Part shown: positions 52,379 through 64,000 of the stretch, in pieces
Layout of the letters: the number at the start of each line of letters is the position of its first letter
How positions within the stretch are numbered: the first letter of the stretch is position 1
DNA from: Hexactinellida sp. DTS-2022
Lineage: Eukaryota; Porifera; Hexactinellida
Reading direction: 5' to 3'
Assembly: GCA_028753945.1 (NCBI GenBank)
Contig: JAPNXP010000012.1
Span: 434,001 to 498,000, forward strand
Length of the DNA: 64,000 nucleotides
The notes under the pieces: generated by a model
The model's database searches: none
Told to the model about the DNA's origin: nothing
Seen by the model: the letters and a program-made list of their open reading frames with translations, nothing else
Position numbers and translations under genes: made by a program

Positions 52379-55145
52379 TTAATTTTTAAACTTGGGAGGG
52401 AGATTAGGGCCAACCCTTTCAGACAGGTTTGCTTGCGCTTGCGCCTTTAGAACCGCTCCTGGGTTGGGATAGGGTCGCATCTGGAAAAGAGGACCCGATG
52501 CAGTTTCATCTGCCGCTATGCCCCTGCCCTGTCCCTTTGCGGGAAGTCCAGTTGACCAAGTACCTCTACATAACAAATGGTAGAACGGTTACTAGGATAG
52601 ACTTAATACATTTGATACTAACCGTGGGATATCTGAATAAGAAGAGGGGTCCATTGGATCTACTTCATCATCATCCTCTTTGTGTTGTTCTAAAGATAGA
52701 ATATAATAACTAGTAACAAAAAACCAAAGGATAGAACGTACTCTTTCTCTCTCGATCATAGGGTTTGTGTCTCTCCTTGTGTCTGGACTTACTCTATGGA
52801 AGAACTTAATAATAAACAGAGCTAAATAATGCAATTATAATCGAGGATAATCGAAGGATAATTAGTATTGATACGACAATGTATTGAAAGAATCAAATCC
52901 AATAGTGTATTAATAATGCTAGTAAATAGACCTAAATTTTCAATTCTAGACTTGTTAGCAATCCCTGATTCCCTATAGAGTTTTTCTCAGCAGAAAAGCA
53001 TCCGAGGGTTCAATACGCTTGTAGTAGGCAGGCACTGTTGCAACAACCGTAAAACCGAAGCGCTGATAAAACTTGATTGCGTCATCATTATTTATCTGTA
53101 CGTGAAGAGCGACTTCGTTTATTTTCCTCCCCTCTGTGAGGGTTAGGAGATACTCCAGGAGTTTGGTTGCCACTCCCATTCTCCTATAGGGTCCCAGGAC
53201 AGCTAGAGTCATGATATACAGACGATTGCTATCTTTTGTAGGGTCAATCTTAGCGCAGGCGGCACCAACAACAATGTCTTTAAAGTATGCGAATTTCGCG
53301 AATTCTCCAAGGTCAGGTACGCCTTTATAGAAATTCTCTTGATAGCAGATGGGAAGCGTAGCAGCATTTATTATTTTGAGTTGTTTCAGGTTGTGTTGTG
53401 TGATCTCTCCCAGCTCAATTAATTCCTTGAAACCTGCTTTGTAGTCAGCATTGTCTGTCATTTCTTATAAGTTATAAGCTAACTCCATTGATATTCAGAC
53501 AGATGATAAAAGTATGTAAAATAAAGAAAACTCTCGTTAATACGAACACCAGGAAACCGTCTAAATTTATCGTATTAAACGGAGTCATTTGTATGCTTTT
53601 CTATAGGCTAGGAACAATCCCTGTAATCCTTAAACTGAAATTCCGCCTTATCCATGTTCGTATTAAATAGTCTACTATTACTAGAAATGAGTCGTTATCG
53701 AGGTATAAAGTACTCAAATATTGATGGGTCATAGGAGATTCAATATTGCTGGAAGTAATGGAGAGTTACAAATTTCTACAGCTAGTTTAATTAAATTCTT
53801 GTTATAGATATTCTTATTTAGTAATCTTGTTATTGAGGAAAGTACTAAGTAAATTAGATATTAGACTACGTGGGTAAAGAACTTCAGACTTGTATTATTA
53901 GACAGACAACCCTATAGGATTCCACTCACTGTTCTATCAGTGTGAGATTTAAAATGAGATCTCATTTCTTTCTGATGATTCTCCACAGTGTGCTCCCGCT
54001 CCCGGACAGAAGAGGGGGCTATGTATTGAAACAAGAAAAATGTTCTGACATTCAAATCAAAAGAGTTTATAGCTTACCATTTATTTGATCTTGAGTAGGA
54101 GGTTCCCATTGTACATGCTCTGTATCTGTGTTCCAATAGTATGGATAACCACTGAAAGGAAAATTCAATAATTAAACTCAATTATGTGTGTTCACATATT
54201 GTATAAGAAGTATGGGATTTAACGTATTAGCAGCTGCTCATAAAAATGCAAACATGTATAGTATAGTCCATTCTATCCATTAATTAAAAATTTAATTTGA
54301 TTATTGTATTAATACAACGTAAGCCTTACGTGTTCTCATCGATTACTTCTTCCCAATTAGCAGGGAGCGTAGATCTGTCAAAATCTACTCCCTAATGGAT
54401 TTAAATAGGTAATTATAAATAAATAAAATGGATACATAACTATTGAACAATCAAGTAATTTTTAAGTCAAAGCACTTTATGAACTAAACTCACTCAACTA
54501 AACATAATTGATGTAATCTATATAATCAAAACTCGATTGTTGTTTGTTGTTTGCCCGGATTATAATTAAACGGCAAGTATAATTGAAAAACCCGATTTAA
54601 TTGATTGCTTTGTGAGAATAAATTCGAAAAGGAATTTAGAGTGTTAAATAAAAAGCTAATTCCCTGTTGTAAATTATATATATACTCTTGAGTATGCCGC
54701 AAGTGTTCACATAAGTGTAACTATACAGAGAATAGCATCTGCTATTGCTGTACCATAGTAACACCAACACCTGCATACAAACATCTGCTATTCTGTCTGT
54801 GATACAGATAGCAACACCTGCAACAGTAGCACGAGAGTATAAATACAGTCAAAGCGACCGAGGTCGAAGGGCTCGTTAGAAATTAAATTAGGTTGCGTTT
54901 GGATTTAGAATACTTTCTGTCCAGCTGGACAAAAAGATTCGATGTAAAATCCTTACAATCCATTTCTGGTTTCACCTTAGCGTCTGTCTGTCCATCATCT
55001 TGAAGAGATAAGGAAAATAGGTAAATAAATACATTTGTGTTGCAAGCACTCAAAGTTTCTTATAAGTATAAAATCCAAGAATACCTTTAATAGAGACTAT
55101 TCCTCTCTTTGAAAGTCTTGCAAGCATAGCAGGAGTCAAAGACAT
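52379..55145 (-). CDS. PQBP1: Polyglutamine-binding protein 1
   Basis: Nuclear splicing and transcription cofactor that links polymerase II and U5-15kD/TXNL4A. Eight small exons: 55145-55085, 54998-54976 (23 nt), 54391-54330, 54151-54078, 54018-53930, 52793-52742, 52689-52623, 52565-52379; 204 aa. The N-terminus [14 protein letters not shown] matches the PQBP1 start; the WW domain spans two exons ([13 protein letters not shown] then [18 protein letters not shown], residues about 35-66); an Arg/Glu/His/Lys-rich linker follows ([14 protein letters not shown]); the C-terminal U5-binding motif is very well kept ([38 protein letters not shown]-like). Shorter than human (about 265) because the polar repeat region is reduced. 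The 1.1-kb intron 5 contains the whole NAA50 gene. Confidence 0.92.
52973..53461 (-). CDS. NAA50: N-alpha-acetyltransferase 50, nested in PQBP1 intron
   Basis: GNAT acetyltransferase of the NatE complex, acetylating N-terminal Met of nascent proteins and needed for sister-chromatid cohesion. Single exon, 162 aa (human 169). Substrate and acetyl-CoA features: [16 protein letters not shown] at the start; FPVCY-equivalent [47 protein letters not shown], with the RRMGVA pyrophosphate-binding loop; [20 protein letters not shown]; and the C-terminal [14 protein letters not shown]. It lies wholly within PQBP1 intron 5, on the same strand, which suits a retrocopy or a host/nested arrangement. The intact frame and conserved motifs indicate a functional gene. 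Confidence 0.93.
   Translation of the reverse strand: MTDNADYKAGFKELIELGEITQHNLKQLKIINAATLPICYQENFYKGVPDLGEFAKFAYFKDIVVGAACAKIDPTKDSNRLYIMTLAVLGPYRRMGVATKLLEYLLTLTEGRKINEVALHVQINNDDAIKFYQRFGFTVVATVPAYYKRIEPSDAFLLRKTL
53525..53679. mobile_element. Pogo-like MITE, family B variant, PQBP1 intron 5
   Basis: AAACTCTCGTTAATACGAAC at the left and GTTCGTATTAAATAGTCTAC at the right; lies just upstream of the nested NAA50 gene. Confidence 0.75.
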
Positions 55146-55499
55146 GACAAAGGTTTTGTGAAAATTAGAAAAAAGCTTAACGAATTAAAAAATTAATTAT
55201 ATATCGCCAACAGATTAGCAAAGGCGATATTTTTATAATAAAAATGATATGACTTTGCCCGGAAATTATAATCGAAAAGGTGTTGGCAGATATCCAAAGT
55301 AAAACAATAGTAGCAAATCATTAATATTAAGTAGAATAGAGGGTAGACAGTATAAAATATGAATAATTAGAAATATGATTTCGAATCAAGAGCATATGGA
55401 ATAAAGATAGTATAAATAAACTAAAGCTATGAAAGGAGAAATAAATACGAAAGAAGGATAAGTAAGTTGAATGGTTTGCTTGGAAGAGAGTTAATGAAG
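55146..55499. other. Intergenic, HPD 3' end to PQBP1 5' end
   Basis: 354 bp of AT-rich sequence holding the HPD 3'UTR and PQBP1 promoter. No exon or repeat was recognised. Confidence 0.5.
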
Positions 55500-57081
<1,582 letters not shown>

Positions 57082-57130
57082 TCAATCAAATATAAGAAAA
57101 GTAATTAGTTTACACTAAATAAGGTTAAAA

Positions 57131-57473
57131 TTATAGATTTTCTTGTCTGAAATAACGACCTTCCACCATATTACAAAACAGTTCATTAATCTCCCTGGGG
57201 TCCCCCAGGGCCTCAGCTAGCATCTTCTCAATGTTACGCATCATTGCAACCTTATGCGTAGCCGCCAATGGGAAGGTTATATTGTCCGTTTCGGGCTGGC
57301 CTGACTTGAACCAGAAAGTAACGCTTGTCGTTAGTGAATATTCTATAGATTCAATTTGATGCCACCAGTATATGGGAATGTATAGAACATCGCCTGGAGA
57401 TACAATGCATTCCATTCCATCCAGTTTGGAGGCAAGGGGAAATGACGATAAATCTGGAGCTCGTAGATCAACC

Positions 57474-57512
<39 letters not shown>

Positions 57513-58696
57513 ATATAAACTATCACACAGTAAACTCTCATTAAAATACGAACACGACAAGGTGAATACAAATTCATACAAGTGACTCAGGTAAACACGA
57601 ATTTCGGTTGATATGGACAAATTTATACGTTCCCTGGTGTTCGCATAACGAGAGTCCACTGTACGTATATGGCTTATCTATAATGTGTACCTTCGACTGA
57701 CGATCACAAGGATGGTAGACAGGAAAAGGGTACAGCTTGTCAAAGTGACGCGGATGGAATAAGAGGCAGCGTTTCTTTCCTCCAACTTGACAGAACAAGT
57801 TTTGTTGCTCATCATAATGGACTGGTGATATGTTGCCCGGTTCCCCTATTAGGAGCATGTTATTCGTGAGAGGTCCCCACTTCAGCTCGCTGCTCCATCG
57901 CTTCACCAAATCCCAATTGAATTCACGGAAATCTGAAAATATATTCGGTCCCACTGTGTCATTTAGTGGCTGCTGTAAATAATAGAAAACCTCTCTTTCA
58001 TCTCGCGGTATATGTAGCCTAATGAATACGGTATATTTGGTTCATTTTCAGTATTGCCAATGATAAGTTGTAAAATCCAAAAAATAGCAATAAAATTGTT
58101 CAAGATTCCTTAAAAAATTCCAAGAAAGAGAGAAATCGGATATCAAAATTGGATATCAGTTCATGAACAATTCAACTAGAACCATAACTCACATAAGAAT
58201 AATTCTAAAATAGTGTATTTGGTTTGATGGCTAAAAATTGTGATAATGATGTTATATCATCTTTCGGGACTGATTCCTTGATGACAACCTCTGACAAACT
58301 GAATCACAAAACGTAATAACAAAATAATGAATACGTAACTGTTTACAATTTATAGTACCTTTTCACAAATTCACGAAACGTCATTTCCTCCATAGAAATT
58401 TCTGATGCAAAGTCTGTTCTACCTTTTAGTTGGTTCACTTTTTTTTGGTCAAAGAATTTAAATCTCTGATGCCCCTTGGCTTGCATAACATTGTACAATC
58501 CTTTATCGCCTAAGTTTGCTGTCAAATATTCTAAATCCCATTTTCCCAGGGCAGGATGAACTAAATTAGATCCCTCGATAACAACAGGCTCCTCTCTAGA
58601 TAAATACTGCTTTAGATTAGAGCTATCGAAAGGAATTCTGGGAATTGGATGCAGGGGGAAAGGATAAGGGTACAAAGTTTGTAGATCTGCAATCAT
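57131..58696 (-). CDS. HIF1AN: HIF-1-alpha inhibitor, asparaginyl hydroxylase (FIH)
   Basis: JmjC-type Fe(II)/2-oxoglutarate dioxygenase that hydroxylates Asn in HIF-alpha and in ankyrin repeats. Three exons: 58696-58359, 58018-57691, 57472-57131; 335 aa (human 349). Matches include FPLHPIPRIPF, EEPVVIEGSNLVHPALGKWD, the facial triad His-x-Asp in SPVHYDEQQNLF with the distal His in YIPIYWWHQIES, the 2-oxoglutarate region CLLFHPRHFDKLYPFPVYHP then CDRQS, and the dimerisation helices VAMMRNIEKMLAEALGDP near the C-terminus. Exon joins are in phase. The ATG directly follows a TTTTAG. Intron 2 contains a TAA microsatellite and a MITE. Confidence 0.95.
57478..57512. repeat. TAA/ATT microsatellite
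   Basis: (TAA)n turning into (ATT)n in HIF1AN intron 2, next to a MITE. Confidence 0.95.
57527..57663. mobile_element. Pogo-like MITE, family B variant, HIF1AN intron 2
   Basis: ACAGTAAACTCTCATTAAAA at the left and TAACGAGAGTCCACTGTA at the right; internal ATACGTTCCCTGGTGTTCG. Confidence 0.75.
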
Positions 58697-59008
58697 CTAA
58701 AACGTAGGAGAGCTAACTCCGATATAGAACTATTGATTAAACAGATTGCACCACGTGGTGGGTAATTAGCTTTTAAGAAATACAATACTCGTATCTAAAA
58801 AGCACTGACGATAGTTAGGTGTTCCTATTGACAAAATAGAATCAACATGAAAAGGGTTATCATTTTCTTAATCCCACCTTTTACAGAATAAATTCCTATA
58901 GGCAAATTCTGTAGCAATCAGTATTTGCTAATTACACTGCACTATTAATCTAAAGGTATATCATTAACAAAAGCTATGCTACGAATGTTTCGTAGAACAA
59001 ATCTATGT
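58697..59008. other. Intergenic, HIF1AN 5' end to PSMC5 3' end
   Basis: 312 bp of AT-rich sequence. It should hold the PSMC5 3'UTR and HIF1AN promoter. No motif assigned. Confidence 0.5.
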
Positions 59009-61226
<2,218 letters not shown>

Positions 61227-61713
61227 TATTAATTTCCGAAATTTCCTAATTAATTAACAGCAAATATTTAATTTGTTTTGGAATAATTTAAGCGCTAGAA
61301 TCAAAGAGATTAGGATTACTAGCTGATTTTATAATTAATTGGGTAAATTTAGTCGGAGTTAAATTACCCGCCTTGGTAGAAGGCATGCGTTAATTAAATC
61401 AGAGATGACAAATACTTGAATCATTACAATTATATTCAATTTTTTATCGCATCATTGGAACAATAGATCCAATTAGAAACTGTTCAATAATACTACTTGC
61501 ATATTCAACTTGAGATTATCTGCCTTGTAAGCAATACTATATTGAAAACGTTAGAGTATTCTTAGTATAAATACAAGAACTAATGTCATGTTATGAAAAC
61601 GAAATTTCAAACAATTCTTGTTCTATAGATTTGATTTTCAATTCTATTTTTTATTCAATTTTAATCTTGGTAATTTGAATTTTTATTTAATTTTTCATAT
61701 TGTATATTACGGA
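61227..61713. promoter_or_regulatory. Divergent promoter region, PSMC5 and nanos
   Basis: 487 bp between outward-facing start codons. TATAAATA at 61566-61573, about 140 bp upstream of the nanos ATG, is a possible TATA box. The rest is AT-rich with no assigned motif. Confidence 0.5.
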
Positions 61714-62319
61714 ATGGCTGCAAACATGGATTACATAGTCGCTTCGGTCGGTTGTATGTCAAAAAGGGGCTACTCGATTTTCCACGATTATTTCAACCTC
61801 GTACAACTAGTCAAAGGACGGCACGCGGAGCAAGAAGAAGTTTTTGCGAAGGAACCACGTTCTCCATCTCCTGTGTTCGCAGAGGGCCCGTTAGACCGCT
61901 TCCACGCCTCTCCCCCCGACTCGCCCGGTGGGTCCGCTATTCAAATTGCCCCCTGGACAGTCTGCACCGAAAGATTGAATGATTGGGCGTCTCCAATCGC
62001 CAGTCCGTCTTCTCCGCTCAGCGGCTGGGGGCAGAAAAAGAAAACAGAAATTGCGACTGCCAGACGCGGTAAATCTGGTAAAGTGGTCGGTGCGAAGTTA
62101 GTGTGCGTGTTTTGCCGTAACAACGGAGAGGATGAATCGGTGTACACATCGCATGCGTTGAAGGCTCATGATAACAGAGTCACCTGTCCCGTTCTGAGGG
62201 CCTACACGTGTCCCTTGTGTCACGCGTCAGGAGACGAGGCGCATACAATCAAGTACTGTCCAACGAATGCTAACAACCTCACGAAACAAACAAATCCGAG
62301 CTTACTTTTATCGGCATAA
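61714..62319 (+). CDS. Nanos RNA-binding protein
   Basis: Translational repressor that defines germline or multipotent cells with Pumilio. Single exon, 201 aa from ATG 61714; the reading frame is open further 5' but without another ATG. The C-terminal double CCHC zinc finger is complete: [10 protein letters not shown] in SHALKAHD, C in RVTCPVLR, then [18 protein letters not shown] (residues about 133-186), with the usual spacing. The N-terminal region is Ser/Pro-rich and not conserved, apart from a possible short motif near [14 protein letters not shown]. The paralogue (nanos1/2/3 type) cannot be set. Confidence 0.93.
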   Translation: MAANMDYIVASVGCMSKRGYSIFHDYFNLVQLVKGRHAEQEEVFAKEPRSPSPVFAEGPLDRFHASPPDSPGGSAIQIAPWTVCTERLNDWASPIASPSSPLSGWGQKKKTEIATARRGKSGKVVGAKLVCVFCRNNGEDESVYTSHALKAHDNRVTCPVLRAYTCPLCHASGDEAHTIKYCPTNANNLTKQTNPSLLLSA

Positions 62320-64000
62320 GTAAATTGTTATAGTATCTGCCTCCGAGATAATAATTCATCTTTTGTCTTTCAAAACAATCATATTTCAAATCTAATCTTT
62401 CAATTGTTTAATTGATTTTTATTTTGGTGGTTATTATGTATCGCCCTAGCAATTATCTAAATATCAGTTTTAAGATTTAAAATATTGTTGAATGAATAAA
62501 TTAAACTGTATTGAATCATAATTCTAATAGAAAGTCCACCCAAATAGGGAGGGTAAGGACGTCTCATTGCTGAAAATTTATGATAGTTCTGTTTTACAAA
62601 ATGTAAAAATGGCATCTAAGTATAATAAATGAGATCCTTGTTTTTCAATAGAAACCGTTTGATTCTATCCAAATGATGATCACGGAATTAGATCGAAACT
62701 GCATGTAATCGTTTCTCAATAAATGAAGTAAATCAAATTATAAATATAGCTCTAATAAAATTAGCAATGTGTACACGATTCTTGGTAAATATTGAAGTTA
62801 TAAAGTTTGTCTGTGCGTCATAATTAAATAAATATTTGGTGATATCATTACACGTTGTACCATAATAAAAGAAAATTTGAACACTCACCATCTAAATTTA
62901 GAAATCACTAATAGAGAATTACACATAATTTTTCAGGCTCTCTAAGAACGATATAATCCTTTTCATTGAGGCCTTTTCATTGAGGCCTTCTCCTTCTCAT
63001 AATGTTGATATGAGTTTAGAAGAAAGAACAAACTTCCTAAGGTTCAAAGAGATTAAGAACAGCTACACACTCGTAGTAGGGCCTCGTAAAAACTAGAAAC
63101 CTTCAAACGAGGTTTGAAAATCACCATTAGATGGACAATAATAAGTTCGTAGGAAGTTGGTATATGTCTTCCGATATAGAGGTGAGAAGACACTAGGAAT
63201 AAATTTATAAAGTCCCAATTAGTTATAAATTAGGGGATACCTTATTAGAGTATGTACATGTCTCGTGCATTCACATGCAATCTGAACTAAGTAAGATATA
63301 CAGAATAACAAAGGTGAAGCTAATAAGATATGAACACAACTCGCTTTGATTCCGTTTAAAACCATTTGCTAATTGTCTGTATATTTAAATATTATTGGAT
63401 AAAGACATATTTAGTTGATTCTCATATTACCAACACATACGTAGGCTGATAAATTTGGCTAATAATTCCGATAAGAACAATTAGGTCTCCACTAGAGAAT
63501 CACCAAACAAACAAACGATGATCAGTAAGAACACTGGGAAGTAGCAAGTGCAAGTAGGCAAATATAATTCCATAAGATAGTGGAGTTTTGCTGACAAGAA
63601 TATATAAAGATAGTTGCATGCGTGTCAATAATGTATTCGGTACATATTGCAAAGTAAAAGATGAGTACTGTAGTTTGTGTGAAAGTAATCAAATAAATTA
63701 CTTGCTGTAAGTTTTAAGATTATGCTGGTATGCTATGAAATTAAGTATCGTACCACACAAAACACAGGTAAGGAGAGGGAAATTGAATGACTTCATCATG
63801 CATCATGTACTAATTGAAACTAATTCTAATACTTTGGGTAGACAGTTACAATGAAAAGATAATTTCATTTCAAAGTGCGTCAAGGGAGGAATTATTAACT
63901 TATATAAAGACAATGAACTTATATGGGCATATGGGACTAGTATTGACTCATAAGAACGATTAGTTGTCAAGGTCATATTAAGGAAGTGAAGATTTGTCCT
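62320..64000. other. Unassigned AT-rich region
   Basis: No ORF above about 60 codons with coding character on either strand, no RNA gene and no clear TIR element. A short tandem repeat of CCTTTTCATTGAGG lies around 62960-62990. It is probably intergenic or the start of a long intron of a gene beyond the window. Confidence 0.5.

Noticed and set aside
52379-52834. Truncated PQBP1 pseudogene fragment
   Set aside because: The first exons with the KRGI start and WW domain were found beyond NAA50 with matching phases, so the gene is complete.
58205-58300. Extra exon in HIF1AN intron 1
   Set aside because: An acceptor-like CAG and short open stretch exist, but all joins give stops, while exon 1 to exon 2 (58359 to 58018) is in phase and matches FIH.

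Overview
The window is nuclear DNA from an animal. It is AT-rich and gene-dense. Genes have spliceosomal introns with GT/AG ends, mostly 45-60 nt long, and the gene content is metazoan: MRTF, nanos, TRPA-like channel, SID-1-type RNA transporter, HIF asparaginyl hydroxylase (FIH), TRAF and EDEM1. The compact layout and the NHL-repeat relic suggest an early-branching animal, perhaps a sponge (a glass sponge is my low-confidence guess). No prokaryotic or organellar features were seen. Most genes below were assembled exon by exon, requiring GT/AG junctions, matched phases and a total divisible by three.

Layout. 0.1-8.1 kb (+): DDX43 helicase and LIG3 DNA ligase. 8.3-12.3 kb (+): two single-exon genes, a SIDT/SID-1 transporter and a TRAF-type RING/MATH protein. 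12.5-28.0 kb (-): UCHL5, nicalin (NCLN), an MRTF/myocardin-type coactivator, a 1796-residue mucin-like membrane protein, and a PH-domain protein resembling only the front of ORP9/10/11. 28.8-39.7 kb (-): one large DIDO1/PHF3-family gene (PHD, TFIIS-like domain, SPOC, RS-rich tail). One of its introns holds an antisense NHL-repeat pseudogene. 40.3-41.4 kb (+): a possible two-OB-fold protein with a transit-like N-terminus. 41.9-48.1 kb (-): EDEM1, with a small unknown membrane-protein ORF nested in its first intron. 48.4-52.3 kb (+): an ankyrin/TRPA-like channel. 52.4-55.1 kb (-): PQBP1, with intronless NAA50 nested in an intron. 55.5-61.2 kb (-): HPD, HIF1AN and PSMC5. 61.7-62.3 kb (+): nanos. 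The last 1.7 kb has no gene I can support.

There is no operon-like pathway; neighbours are mostly unrelated housekeeping and signalling genes. Recurrent themes are RNA and germline biology (DDX43, nanos, SIDT, PQBP1), protein quality control (UCHL5 and PSMC5 of the 26S proteasome; EDEM1 and nicalin in the ER) and non-haem iron dioxygenases (HPD, HIF1AN).

The most striking structural theme is that almost every intron longer than about 150 nt carries a short terminal-inverted-repeat element (MITE) of one of several families. In at least seven introns the element ends within about 20 nt of the 3' splice site. Other items worth a second look are nested intronless genes, an apparent one-base frameshift in the DIDO1/PHF3 homologue, the repeated ectodomain of the mucin-like protein, and acceptor-like AGs just upstream of several start codons.
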